This document shows, in pieces, positions 24,178 to 34,300 of a DNA stretch of 34,408 nucleotides. The notes beneath the pieces were generated by a model. It ran no database searches, had not been told where the DNA came from, and saw only the letters and a program-made list of their open reading frames with translations. The DNA is from Nocardia sp. Lineage in GTDB: Bacteria; Actinomycetota; Actinomycetes; Mycobacteriales; Mycobacteriaceae. Both the position numbers and the translations under genes were made by a program. The DNA lies in NCBI GenBank assembly GCA_014360565.1, contig JACIXH010000033.1, positions 1 through 34,408 on the forward strand, in the 5' to 3' direction. Each line of letters starts with the position of its first letter. Positions within the stretch are counted from its first letter, which is position 1.

Positions 24178-25821
24178 TCAGGCGGAGGCCATGGCGCGCT
24201 GTCCGCGCGGCTGACCGATGTAGGTCGACTCGCGGGGAATCGACACCAGCGTGAGGTTCACCCTGGTCGTCCCCGTGCGCAGCACGACCCGGTTGCCGAT
24301 CGCACCGGGCTGGAAGATCTCCAGGTCGGGACGGGAGGCGGGCCAGCCGTTCGGATCGCCGGTGAGGTAGATCGTGGTGACACCGGCGTGCGGTGCGGGC
24401 GCGAGCACGCCGTCGACCACCGCGGCGGTGAAACCCGCGTCGGACTGGTGTGTTTCGACCGCGATGGTCAGCCGCTCGGGATTGCCGACGGTGGTCACCA
24501 ACTGCTCCCAGGCCTGCGCCCGGTCGGTGCGCACCAAGACCCGCTCGCCGACGGCCAGCGCCCGGAACACCAACTGCTGGGCAAGATAGAGCTCACCGGC
24601 CACATACACGGTGGAGATACCGGCGCCGACGATCCTGGTGGCGACGCCGTTGCCCTCGTCGTCGGAGCCGAGCAGCTGCCCGCAACCCGAAGACGGAAGA
24701 TGCAGTGCGCCGATGACCTCGATCGGGTACTCGCTGGTCGGGATCGTGTCGTCGACACCGGGTACCGCGATCGGCAGGTGCGCCAGCAGCGCGTCGCGAT
24801 GGCGACCGCTCATCGACACCATGCCCTTGGCCTTGGTCTTCTCCGGCAGCTCACGCGCGGTCAAACGCCATGCGGCACCGACGTTCACCGATTCGGCGTC
24901 GCTGCCCGGACGTAGCCGCACGGCCACCGTGGTGCCCCGCGACGGCGCGACCCACAGCTGCGCGAGCAGATCCGAACCCAGCTGCTTGGGATCGACCGCA
25001 CTGCCGATGTTCACCGCGTTGCCGATCTCGGCGTACTTCCACCGCTGGCTCAGCGTGCGCGGATCCAGACCGGCGGTGATCTGCTGCACGGCCTTGCGGA
25101 TCTCCGGCGCGGTGAGGATGCGGGCGTTGCAATCGGCGTCTTCGAGCGTGCGCATGATCCGCTGGGTGGCGATGGTGACCGAACGGGACGCGCCATCGGT
25201 GCCCCCACCGCGGCGAGCCGTGGCGTCAGGGCAGGCCACCGCGTCGAAACTGATCGCGAGCCACACCGTGCGGTGCGCGGTCGCAGGCAGCGGGCCGAGC
25301 AGCGATTCGTAGATCGCGCCCGCGGGCGTGCCGGACCGGCTGCGGTGGCCGTGGCTGATGATGTCGATTCCGCTGAGCAGAATGTCGTGCTGGTTGAGGC
25401 AGGCGGCGAGTTCGGGCAGCGGCAACAGGTGCGAGGCGTGCACAGCGTTGCGGGCGATCCTGGTGAGCCCACCGCGCGGCGGCAGCACCTCGACGACGGT
25501 GACCACGCGCGAGCCGTCCCAGTACAGACCGAGCGAGCGGCCGTCGGTGTCACGGAAGTCGACGGTGTCGCCGAGTGCGTAGTCGCGCTTGCCGGAATAC
25601 CGGCGAATGGTCGAGATCCAATCGAGGACGGTGCGCTTGCCGATCGGGATCAACGGCACCAGCGCCACCGCGACGGCGATGCCGAGCGAGGGCAGCGGAT
25701 CGAGCCCGCAGATCAGCGCGACGACCCCAGCGATCAGGCCGAGGACCTGCGCAATGAGTAGGTGCGGCAACGTAATCCGACCGAACAGCGGGCGCGGTCC
25801 CGCGCCGGTGAACTCAGCCAT
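24178..25821 (-). CDS. eccE: EccE, type VII secretion membrane complex component (right locus)
   Basis: EccE sits at the rim of the ESX membrane complex. From ATG 25821 the product has 547 residues: two transmembrane helices at about 20-40 (LLIAQVLGLIAGVVALICGL) and 45-60 (SLGIAVAVALVPLIPI), the following GKRTVLDWISTIRRY, and a long cytosolic region with GLYWDGSRVVTVVEVLPPRGG and RWKYAEIGNAVN blocks that fit EccE. The chosen start has GGGGGAGGAAC immediately upstream; a longer in-frame reading would run across the divergent eccB start and is rejected. Classical mycobacterial ESX-4 loci lack eccE, which makes its presence beside an ESX-4-like locus notable. Identification rests on topology and context as much as on recognised motifs. 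Confidence 0.88.
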   Translation of the reverse strand: MAEFTGAGPRPLFGRITLPHLLIAQVLGLIAGVVALICGLDPLPSLGIAVAVALVPLIPIGKRTVLDWISTIRRYSGKRDYALGDTVDFRDTDGRSLGLYWDGSRVVTVVEVLPPRGGLTRIARNAVHASHLLPLPELAACLNQHDILLSGIDIISHGHRSRSGTPAGAIYESLLGPLPATAHRTVWLAISFDAVACPDATARRGGGTDGASRSVTIATQRIMRTLEDADCNARILTAPEIRKAVQQITAGLDPRTLSQRWKYAEIGNAVNIGSAVDPKQLGSDLLAQLWVAPSRGTTVAVRLRPGSDAESVNVGAAWRLTARELPEKTKAKGMVSMSGRHRDALLAHLPIAVPGVDDTIPTSEYPIEVIGALHLPSSGCGQLLGSDDEGNGVATRIVGAGISTVYVAGELYLAQQLVFRALAVGERVLVRTDRAQAWEQLVTTVGNPERLTIAVETHQSDAGFTAAVVDGVLAPAPHAGVTTIYLTGDPNGWPASRPDLEIFQPGAIGNRVVLRTGTTRVNLTLVSIPRESTYIGQPRGQRAMASA

Positions 25822-25934
25822 TCGTTCCTCCCCCAGGTACCCGATTGTCGATCGGCCGATGGCCGAATGCGAACAACTGCTGCCGGGAACTGTACTGTGT
25901 TGCCCGGACGAGAGCACTGTTCGGGGGAGGAACC
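25822..25934. promoter_or_regulatory. Divergent eccE/eccB promoter region with mirrored ribosome binding sites
   Basis: The 113-base region is bounded by a perfect 11-base inverted repeat, GTTCCTCCCCC (25824-25834) and GGGGGAGGAAC (25923-25933), each copy being the ribosome binding site of the gene it adjoins. Both divergent promoters must lie between. No -35/-10 pair is convincing. Confidence 0.55.
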
Positions 25935-27416
25935 ATGCCTTCAAAACCCACAACGCGCTGGCAGGTCAGCGGATACCGCTTCCTGGTGCGGCGAATGGAG
26001 CACGCCCTGGTGCGCCGGGATGTGCGGATGCTGCACGACCCGATGCGCGCGCAGACCCGCGCCTATGTGGTCGGACTGGTGCTCGGCCTGGTAGTTCTCG
26101 CAGGTTGCGGCATTCTCGCGCTGATTCGCCCCCAGGACAAGATCGGCGACAGCAAGATCCTGATCGCCAAGGAATCCGGCGGCGTCTATGTGGTCGTCGA
26201 GAATGTCGTGCACCCGGCGCTGAACCTGGCCTCGGCCCGCTTGGCCGCCGGTGAGGCGTCCAAGGCTTCGATCGTCAAGGAATCCGAGCTGGGCAAGAAG
26301 CCGCGCGGTCAGCTGATCGGCATCCCGGGCGCCCCGTCATCGATTCTGTACGACAAGAACGGCACCGGTCGGGCGTGGACGGTGTGCGATCGGCTCAAAT
26401 CCGACGGCAGTGCCGATCTGACGACGTCTGTGCTGGCCGGTGACCTGAACCTGGGCACCAAGGCGACGAAGGTCGAGGACGGCAAGGCCATGCTCGTCAA
26501 GGGCAAGGACGCTGTCTACCTGGTTTACGACGGCAAGCGTGCCCGCGTGAAGATGGACGATCCGGCCGTGACCCACGCGCTCGGAATCACCGACTTGACG
26601 CCGCGCCCGATCAGCGAGGGTCTGCTCAACGCGATCCCCGAAGTGCTGCCGATCATCACCCCGGTGATCGACAACCCCGGCGCCACACCGACTTACAAGG
26701 CCAGCGGTCACAAGATCGGCGACGTCGTCCAGGTCTTCAACGAGTCCAATCAGAACTATGTGGTGCTCCAGGACGGACTACAGGAGATATCGGCGGTCAC
26801 CGCCCAGATCATCCGCAATTTCTATCCGACGATCATGAACGGCACCACGATTCAGACCACCGACCGCACTTTCGCGCCGACGGTGCAGAATCCGCTGAAG
26901 GTGCACGACTACCCGCGCGACCGGCCCACCTTGGTCACGGCCAAAGACCAGCCCGTCAGCTGCCTGTCGTGGAAGCCGATCGCAGGCGCCACCGACAACG
27001 CCGATGCCACGGCCCGTGCCGAACTGACTTTGCTCACCGGCATCGATCTGCCGATGCCGGACTCAGCGAAGATGGTCGATCTCGCGCAGGCCGACGGCGC
27101 GGGCCCCAACGCGGACACGGTCTTCATCCCGCCTGCGTCCGGCGCGTACGTGCAGTCCACCGGTATCGAACCGAACAGCCGTCGCAAGGACAGCCTGTTC
27201 TACATCGCCGACACCGGCGTGCGGTTCGGCATCAAGAACGCTGACGCGGTCAAGGCGCTCGGGCTCGAGGAAGTCACCGCCGAACCGGCGCCGTGGCCCA
27301 TCGTCGGCCTGCTCGCGGGTGGTCCGACAATGGGTAGAGAAGAGGCGATGGTCGCCCACGATGGTGTCGCCCCGGATCCCTCGCCCGCCAAAGAGCCGGT
27401 CGCCGAAGTGAATTAG
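25935..27416 (+). CDS. eccB: EccB, type VII secretion complex component (right locus)
   Basis: EccB is a single-pass inner-membrane protein with a large periplasmic domain, part of the ESX core complex. The 493-residue product starts at ATG 25935 after GGGGGAGGAAC and opens with the family signature PSKPTTRWQVSGYRFLVRRMEHALVRRDVRM. A helix at about 43-64 is followed by periplasmic repeats. The conserved cysteine pair (Cys151 in WTVCDRLK and Cys343 in PVSCLSWK) that forms a disulphide in this family is present. The C-terminus (PAPWPIVGLLAGGPTMGREEA) is typical. Its stop overlaps by four bases the stop of the convergent K+ channel gene. It lies next to eccE in divergent orientation. Confidence 0.95.
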   Translation: MPSKPTTRWQVSGYRFLVRRMEHALVRRDVRMLHDPMRAQTRAYVVGLVLGLVVLAGCGILALIRPQDKIGDSKILIAKESGGVYVVVENVVHPALNLASARLAAGEASKASIVKESELGKKPRGQLIGIPGAPSSILYDKNGTGRAWTVCDRLKSDGSADLTTSVLAGDLNLGTKATKVEDGKAMLVKGKDAVYLVYDGKRARVKMDDPAVTHALGITDLTPRPISEGLLNAIPEVLPIITPVIDNPGATPTYKASGHKIGDVVQVFNESNQNYVVLQDGLQEISAVTAQIIRNFYPTIMNGTTIQTTDRTFAPTVQNPLKVHDYPRDRPTLVTAKDQPVSCLSWKPIAGATDNADATARAELTLLTGIDLPMPDSAKMVDLAQADGAGPNADTVFIPPASGAYVQSTGIEPNSRRKDSLFYIADTGVRFGIKNADAVKALGLEEVTAEPAPWPIVGLLAGGPTMGREEAMVAHDGVAPDPSPAKEPVAEVN

Positions 27417-28174
27417 TCCGGCGGGGCCGGCGGCCTGCCGGCGTCGGAGCGGAGTTCGGCGACCTCGGTCCGTAGGGCTTTGACCTCGTCGACCAGCTCG
27501 CGGAGCATGATCTCGGCTCGATCGGCGGCGTCGTCGACGGTCTTGAGTTGTTCGACGACCCAGCTGGTCATGGTGCCGATGGCGAAGGAGATCAGGCCGA
27601 TGCCCAGGGTCATCAGGATCAGCGAGACCAGGCGTCCCTCGGTCGTCACCGGGTAGACATCGCCGAAGCCGACGGTGGTCACAGTGACCATCGACCACCA
27701 CAGGGCGTCGCCGAAGGACTCGATCTTGCTCTCGGGTGCGCCGTATTCGGCGTCGAAGAAGGCCAGACTGGTCAGGAGCAGAATCAGCACGGAACTGGTG
27801 GCGACGAAGGTCACCAGGCGGGTCCGCGGATGGGTCGCACGGTTGAGCGCGTCGAGCAGCAGCAGCGAGGCACGCAACAGGCGCAGCGGGCGAAACGGCG
27901 GCACGAGCACGACCAGCAGATCGAGCGGATGCTTGCGCAGGAAGCGCATCCGGTCGCCCGACAGCCACAACCTGACGGCGAAATCGATGAAGAACGCCGC
28001 CCAGATCGCGACATCGGCCAGCACCAGACTGGTGTCGAGCCGCGGTGACGCGTCGGTGTCGAGCACCCGCCACGCGTACATGATGACGAACAACACCGCG
28101 AGCACCATCAACGGCAGATTGGTCGCCCGCTCCCACTGTTGTCGGCGGGTGAGCGGTCGTTCGCTTGTGTTCAT
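27413..28174 (-). CDS. Potassium channel of the voltage-gated type
   Basis: A 253-residue six-helix ion channel. The selectivity filter TTVGFGD (166-172, in MVTVTTVGFGDVYP) defines a K+ channel pore, with pore helices before it and SLILMTLGIGLISFAIGTMTSW after it. Upstream helices form a voltage-sensor-like domain whose fourth segment carries Arg95, Arg98 and Arg101 at three-residue spacing (RPLRLLRAS). The C-terminus (about 205-243) is a predicted coiled coil (VVEQLKTVDDAADRAEIMLRELVDEVKALRTEVAEL) suitable for tetramer assembly. It is embedded between eccB and mycP, overlapping eccB's stop by four bases and lying 63 bases downstream of mycP on the same strand. Confidence 0.92.
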   Translation of the reverse strand: MNTSERPLTRRQQWERATNLPLMVLAVLFVIMYAWRVLDTDASPRLDTSLVLADVAIWAAFFIDFAVRLWLSGDRMRFLRKHPLDLLVVLVPPFRPLRLLRASLLLLDALNRATHPRTRLVTFVATSSVLILLLTSLAFFDAEYGAPESKIESFGDALWWSMVTVTTVGFGDVYPVTTEGRLVSLILMTLGIGLISFAIGTMTSWVVEQLKTVDDAADRAEIMLRELVDEVKALRTEVAELRSDAGRPPAPPD

Positions 28175-28237
28175 ACGGCTACCTGGGTCGATGGGTATTC
28201 GGCCATCGGACCGTACCCTGCTCTGTGGTCGAGCAGG

Positions 28238-29656
28238 TCAGAGATCGTCGGTGATCATACCGAACTTGCGGCGGATCGGGAACGACGCCAGTACGCCGAG
28301 GACCAGGATGAGGCCGATGGCGCCGGAACCGATCAGTGCCACATTGCGCGCGGTGTTGTCCGGGGGTGACGGCGGTGCGGGCACCGCGAGCTGCAGACTG
28401 CGGGCCGCATTGGCCTGCTTCGGTGGAAGTTCCTTGGGCACTTCGTTTGTCAGCGCAGCGACGGGATCGACTGCGCCGTAACCGATGTACGGATTCCAGC
28501 CTTCGGCCGGAGCGTGGGCGGTGGCCTGTAACCGTTCGATGACCTGTTGGGCGGTCAGATCGGGAAACCTGTCACGCACCAGCGCGGCGACGCCGGCTAC
28601 ATAAGGCGAGGCGAAACTTGTTCCGCTGTAGGCCATGTACTCGCCCTGATTGTCGTACTTGCCGTCGGAGATACCGGTGGTTCTGGCGTCGAGCGAGATA
28701 ATGCCTTCGCCGGGTGCGGCAATACCGACCCAAGGGCCGGGCACCGAGAACGATGACGGTGCGCCGTTCGCGTCGATCGCGCCGACCGACAGCACGTAGT
28801 CGTCGTACCAGGCAGGATTTACGTAGGTCCGGATCGTGCTCCAGAGATCCTGTGTCGGCTTGAGCGGGTTGGTGCCGGGATTGCCTGACTTGCAGGCATC
28901 GTCGGTGTTGCCCGCCGCGCTGATGATCACCGCGTCACGTTCGACCGCCGCATATCGCACCGCCGCACCAAGGGCGCGGAACGCGGATACGTCCGCTGGG
29001 GAAGTAGGCAAACACGAGACCAGAGAGATGTTTATCACGCGGGCGCCGAAATCGGCCGCACGGACGATGGCACTCGCGAGCGAGGATACCTTTCCGTAGC
29101 CATCGGGACGGTCTTCTGGCGTCTTGTCTCGTCCGGCGCCCTCGGTTTGGTACAGCGAGCTGGTCTGGCGAATGCTGAGGATTCGAGCCTCGGGCGCGAC
29201 GCCCGAAAAGCCTTCGTTCTCGACCTGAGTCGCGCCGATTATCCCGGCCACGACCGTGCCGTGCACATCGCAGTCCTCGGTGCCGTTGCCCCCTGCGGCC
29301 ACGTAGTCGCCACCCGCCCACAGGTCAGGCAGTCGGGGGTGCGGTTCCACGCCAGTGTCGATCACCGCGACGAGTTGTCCTGCGCCACGGGAGAATTGCC
29401 ATGCCCGCTCCAGATCGAGCGAACGCTGGCTGGCGGGAATCACCGCCGTCGCCGTGCTCGGCTGGGTGCGGAAGCACAGTCCGTTGGTACCGCTACCCTT
29501 TTCGGTCTTGTCCGGCGGCGCGGCCGGATCGCCCGCGGGCAACATCCCTGGATCGATAGCCGGCGGCCGGTCGGCATGGGCCGTGCCGTACAGACCGAAC
29601 CCGGCGTTCAGACCGACGGCAAGAGCAACGGCCGTCAGTCGAAAGCCGAGCCTCAC
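28238..29656 (-). CDS. mycP: MycP mycosin, membrane-anchored subtilisin-like protease (right locus)
   Basis: The second mycosin, 472 residues. GTG 29656 overlaps the eccD stop (GTGA) and opens a signal peptide (residues 1-28, ending THA/DR). A longer reading of the frame would run through eccD and is rejected. The triad is intact: Asp100 in VAVIDTGVE, His132 in DVHGTVVAG, Ser347 in SGTSFASPYVAG, with the AAGN oxyanion motif. A Pro-rich stretch, one C-terminal helix and FPIRRKFG complete the plan. Relative to the left mycosin it has Val instead of Gly before the active His and a longer insertion before GVAPEARILSIRQ. Translationally coupled to eccD upstream. Confidence 0.95.
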   Translation of the reverse strand: MRLGFRLTAVALAVGLNAGFGLYGTAHADRPPAIDPGMLPAGDPAAPPDKTEKGSGTNGLCFRTQPSTATAVIPASQRSLDLERAWQFSRGAGQLVAVIDTGVEPHPRLPDLWAGGDYVAAGGNGTEDCDVHGTVVAGIIGATQVENEGFSGVAPEARILSIRQTSSLYQTEGAGRDKTPEDRPDGYGKVSSLASAIVRAADFGARVINISLVSCLPTSPADVSAFRALGAAVRYAAVERDAVIISAAGNTDDACKSGNPGTNPLKPTQDLWSTIRTYVNPAWYDDYVLSVGAIDANGAPSSFSVPGPWVGIAAPGEGIISLDARTTGISDGKYDNQGEYMAYSGTSFASPYVAGVAALVRDRFPDLTAQQVIERLQATAHAPAEGWNPYIGYGAVDPVAALTNEVPKELPPKQANAARSLQLAVPAPPSPPDNTARNVALIGSGAIGLILVLGVLASFPIRRKFGMITDDL

Positions 29657-31119
29657 AGCCCGCGGACCAGCGAGTAGAGATCGGCGACCCAGAACACCAA
29701 CGGCAGCACCGCGGCGACGAACGCGTACTCGAGCAATTCGGCGGCCCGGCGCATCGGCGGCGTCGCGGACTGGTTCGGCACGATCAGGCCCATCACCAGC
29801 GCCGAGATCAGAATTGCCAGCGCCGCACCGAAAACGACCAGGGGCTGGCGCATTTCGACCGCGACGCCGATCAGCATGATCAGCACGATCGCCGAGCCAC
29901 CGGCGATCAACACGATGGCCTGCTCGGCGCCCGCGTAGGTGCGGCTGCGGAACATCAGCACCACCGCACACACCAGCGCCAGCGAGATGCCGGGCCAGTA
30001 GGGATCTTCGGCGCCGGCGTTGGTCGCCAGCAGCGCACCCGCGACGGTGACCAGCGTGGTCGCGCTGACCAGGCCGGCGAGATAGTTGCGGGCCCGCTCC
30101 GACCGTGCGCGCAGGGCGTCGAGGGTCGGCAGGGCGCGGTGGTCGTCCGGGTCGTCCTCGGTCGGATCGATCGGGGTGCCGGGGGAGGGGACCGGCGGCA
30201 GCGGCAGCTTGGCCAGCAGCATCGAAACACGCGGCGACAGAGACAATCCCGCCAGGCCGATCGCCGCGACTACCGAGCCGATCGCCTTGAACGACTGATC
30301 GGTGAGCAGCCCGACGAGCGCGGCGGGTACGCCGAACACCGAGACGGTGGCCGCTCCGATGAACAGCGCGAGGCCGATGCCGGTGACCCGCCATGCGAGC
30401 ACCGAGATGGAGCCGAGCAGCGCGAATCCGAGCAGCAGGTGCGCCGCGCCGTAATGATCGGGGACCAGCAGCATGCCCGCGGTGAACGCGGTCGGCAGCG
30501 CGCAGCCACCGAGCACCAGCGCGGCCGAGGTGTCGTGGTACATGCGGCTCAGTACCGTGGCCGCCACCACGCAGAGGATTGCGACGAACAGCGCCAGCGA
30601 CCCGGAAACCCAGAACGGCAAGGCATCCGGGGCCGCCAGCAGACCGAAGCAGCCGACCAGCATGGTGAGCGCGGCGAGCACCGAACCGGTGATGCGCGCG
30701 GTCTTCGGCGTCCAGCTGCGGTAGTGCTCGGCATCGGCGACGGCGACGTTGTACATGATGTCGTCGAACAGCGGCGTCGGCGCCGCGTGCGAGGCGCTTT
30801 CCAGCATGAGCAATTCGCCGTCGCGTACGCCTTGTTCGCCGAGGCTCAGCGAATTCGAGAACGGTGGGTGGCCGATGCGCGCGAGCACCCATTCGGCGGG
30901 CTCGTAGCGTTCGCCGTCATTGTCGAAATCATTCGAGCGGCTGTGCTGCGCGACCATGTCGACCACGCTGGGAATGACGAGGGCGACCGGCACATCGACC
31001 GGAATAGCCATGTCTACCTGCGTGTGCTTGGCCAGGATGGTTACTCGGGCAAGGTCCGGCGCGCGTACGATGCCGCGTGCGGAGTCCTCTTCCACATGAT
31101 CGAGTCGCGCGTGCGTCAA
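29653..31119 (-). CDS. eccD: EccD, type VII secretion membrane channel component (right locus)
   Basis: A 488-residue EccD with an N-terminal ubiquitin-like domain (about residues 22-110, ending VRDGELLMLESA), the linker LFDDIMYNVAVAD, and about eleven transmembrane helices from near residue 140. The start is an uncommon TTG at 31119, supported by GGGGGAG just upstream; GTG 31095, eight codons in, is the alternative. It is divergent from eccC across 186 bases and coupled to mycP downstream. The divergent eccD-mycP/eccC layout is the one I recall for mycobacterial ESX-4. Confidence 0.93.
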   Translation of the reverse strand: MTHARLDHVEEDSARGIVRAPDLARVTILAKHTQVDMAIPVDVPVALVIPSVVDMVAQHSRSNDFDNDGERYEPAEWVLARIGHPPFSNSLSLGEQGVRDGELLMLESASHAAPTPLFDDIMYNVAVADAEHYRSWTPKTARITGSVLAALTMLVGCFGLLAAPDALPFWVSGSLALFVAILCVVAATVLSRMYHDTSAALVLGGCALPTAFTAGMLLVPDHYGAAHLLLGFALLGSISVLAWRVTGIGLALFIGAATVSVFGVPAALVGLLTDQSFKAIGSVVAAIGLAGLSLSPRVSMLLAKLPLPPVPSPGTPIDPTEDDPDDHRALPTLDALRARSERARNYLAGLVSATTLVTVAGALLATNAGAEDPYWPGISLALVCAVVLMFRSRTYAGAEQAIVLIAGGSAIVLIMLIGVAVEMRQPLVVFGAALAILISALVMGLIVPNQSATPPMRRAAELLEYAFVAAVLPLVFWVADLYSLVRGL

Positions 31120-31305
31120 AACTCCCCCAGTTCCGTCTCTACCTCGTGTTTCCGCTCGACCGGTCTAACGGTCGACAGTTTGCGGAACCCACCGTTCGGA
31201 CAGCAGAATGCCTGACGAACCATACGACATGTCGGCCGCGACCTCTACACTGAGCCCGTCGCGACGACAGATGAGCGAGTAGTCAAGCAGGGGGAGTCTT
31301 CGACC
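31120..31305. promoter_or_regulatory. Divergent eccD/eccC promoter region with an inverted repeat
   Basis: TCGACCG (31156-31162) and CGGTCGA (31169-31175) are a perfect inverted repeat with a 6-base spacer, loosely nested inside TCCGC/GCGGA (31151-31155 and 31182-31186). TACACT (31246-31251) could be a -10 for eccC. GGGGGAG (31290-31296) is the eccC ribosome binding site and its mirror at 31121-31127 serves eccD. The dyad is a candidate operator for co-ordinated control of both arms. Confidence 0.45.
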
Positions 31306-34300
31306 ATGAGCACCGTCAGGTTCCAGCGCCGTGCCCGGCGCGAGATGCCGCGTACGCCGGGTGGCGAAGTCACATTGCAGCCGCCGCCGGAGATCCCGCG
31401 GATCACCCCGGGCAGCCTGCTGATGAAGCTCATGCCCGTCGTGATGGTGGTCGGCATGGTCGGCATGATGGCGCTGATGTTCACTACGGGCGGCAAGAAC
31501 ATGATGTCGAACCCGATGTCGATGATGTTCCCGATGATGATGATCATGTCGATGGTCACCATGTTCGGACAGGGTGGCGGCAAGGGAGCCAAGGCCGCGG
31601 AGGCCAACGAAGACCGCAAAGACTACCTGCGTTACCTCGATCAGGTCCGTAAAGATGTCGACGAGACCGCCACGCAGCAGCGCGCCGCCGTCGAATGGAG
31701 CCACCCCGAGCCCGGCCTGATCTGGATGCTCGCAGGTACCAGCCGGATGTGGGAACGCCGCTCCGGCGACAAGGACTTCTGCCACGCGCGCATCGGCCTC
31801 GGCGGCCAGCGCTTGGCGACCCGGCTGGTGGCCCCCGAAACCGGCCCCGTCGAAGAACTCGAGCCCATCGCGGCGGTGTCGCTGCGCCGTTTCGTGCGCG
31901 CGCATTCCACCGTTCCCGATCTGCCCACCGCTATCGCGGTGAAGGGTTTCGGCACGGTCGCCCTCGACGGCGACCGGGCCCAGGCGCGCGACATGACGCG
32001 CGCGATGTTGTTGCAGCTGTGCATGTTCCAGGCGCCCGACCAGGTGCTTGTCGCCGTGGTCTGTGGCCCCGACACCGCCCGCGAGTGGGAGTGGACCAAG
32101 TGGCTCCCGCACACCCAGCACCCCGAGGTGCAGGACGGCGTCGGCACCCAGCGCATGTTCTACGGCTCCATCCGCGAGGCGATGACCGGCTTGGCACCGC
32201 TGCTCGGCAACCGGGTGCGCTACTCACGTAACCAGCCCAACAATCCCAACATGGTGCACGTGGTGATCGTCGTCGACGGCGGTCTGCTCGAGGCCGAGGA
32301 CGACCAGCTCCGCGAGTCCGGGTACGAGGGCGTCACCATCATCGACCTGTGCAATTACGCACCGCGCCTTGCTGTTTCGCGCGGCATCAAGATGGTCGTC
32401 GAGAACGGCGAATGCCTCGGCCGCGGTGCCACCGGCAACCAGGAACGCTTCGCCACCATCGACCGCGTCAGCGCCGAACAGGCCCAGCAGCTAGCCCGCA
32501 GGCTCGCGCCCTACCGTGCGGCGACCCAGCGCAGCAGCGATGTCGAGACCGACGAGGCCGAGACGATCTCCACCTGGTCGCAGCTGATGAGCCTGGGCGA
32601 CATCGGTAACTTCAACCCGGCCAGCGCCTGGCGTCCCCGCTACGGCCGCGAACGTCTGCGCGTGCCCTTCGGCATCGGCGCCGACGGTGCCCCGGTGGAA
32701 CTCGACATCAAGGAAGCCGCCGAGAACGGCATGGGCCCGCACGGTCTGTGCATCGGCGCCACCGGTTCCGGTAAGTCGGAATTCCTGCGCACCCTGGTGC
32801 TCAGCCTGCTCGCCACCCATTCACCCGACCAGCTCAATCTGGTCCTTGTCGACTTCAAGGGTGGCGCGACCTTCCTCGGCCTCGACGGCGTTCCGCACGT
32901 CGCCGCGGTCATCACCAACCTCGAGGACGAGGCCGACCTCGTCGACCGTATGAAAGACGCACTGGCCGGCGAGATGAACCGTCGCCAGGAAGTTCTGCGC
33001 CAGGCGGGCAACTTCGCCAACGTCTCCGAATACGAGAAGGCTCGCGCGGCCGGCGCCGATCTCGACCCACTGCCCGCGCTGTTCGTCGTGCTCGACGAGT
33101 TCTCCGAACTGCTCACCCAGCACCCCGATTTCGCGGAGCTGTTCGTGATGATCGGCCGCCTCGGTCGCTCGTTGCAGGTCCACCTCTTGCTCGCCTCGCA
33201 GCGTCTGGAAGAAGGCAAGCTCAAGGGCCTGGAATCGCACCTGTCCTACCGCATCGGCCTGAAAACCTTCTCCGCCAACGAGTCCCGCCAGGTCCTCGGC
33301 GTCCCCGACGCCTACAACCTGCCGAGCACCCCCGGCGGCGGCTACCTGAAGTCCGACTCGGGCGAGATCCAGCGCTTCCAGGCGTCGTACGTGTCAGGAC
33401 CCTACGTCGGCGGCGGTTCCGCTCGCGAGGTCACCAGCGCGGGCATCGTCGGCGGCGAGATCGACGTCAACGCCCGCCCGTTCAACGCGACCCACGTCGG
33501 CTTCCGTACCGCCGATCGGGTGCCGCTGCCGGTGGAGGCCGCGTTCGAGCCGGATCCGGTCGGCGACGAGAACGACCAGATGTCGAACCTGAACATGCTG
33601 GTCTCGCGCATCCAGAGCTACGGCCAGGCGCGCAAAGCCCACGAGATCTGGCTGCCCCCGCTCGACGAAGCGCCGTCGCTCGACCAGCTGATCCCACGCT
33701 CGATCCTCACCGGCGAATACTCGGCGACTGCCACGCTTCGTGCACCGATCGGCATCGTCGACCGGCCCTACGACCAGCGTCGCGATCCGTTGATGCTCGA
33801 TCTTTCCGGTTCACGTGGCCATGTGGCGATCGTCGGAGGTCCGCAGTCGGGCAAGTCGACGGCACTTCGCTCGCTCGTGATGGCAATGTCGCTCACTCAC
33901 ACGGCTGAACAAGTGCAGTTCTACTGCCTCGATTTCGGTGGTGGAACCATGTCCAGCCTGCAGGGCTTGCCGCATGTCGGCTCGGTCGCCAGTCGAATGG
34001 ATCCGGACAAAGTCCGCCGAACGGTCGCAGAGATGTCTTCCCTGGTTCGTCAGCGCGAGCGCCGATTCCATCAGCTGGGCATCGAGTCGATGGTCGAGTT
34101 TCGGCGGCTACGGGCCATGGATCCGAACAGCAGTCCGGCCGCCGCTGGTGCCCATGAGGACCCCTACGGCGACGCCTTCCTCGTCATCGATGGTTTCGGC
34201 ACCATCCGTCAGGACTACGAAGCCCTCGAGCAACAGGTCACAAACCTTGCCCTGCAGGGGCTTTCGTACGGCGTCCACGTCGTTATCGGCATCTCGCGCT

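Noticed and set aside
25822..25953. N-terminal extension of EccE
   Set aside because: It would cross the divergent promoter region and the eccB start; a good ribosome binding site supports 25821.
29657..30892. N-terminal extension of the right MycP through eccD
   Set aside because: Out-of-frame Arg/Ala-rich sequence inside eccD; the signal peptide begins at GTG 29656.
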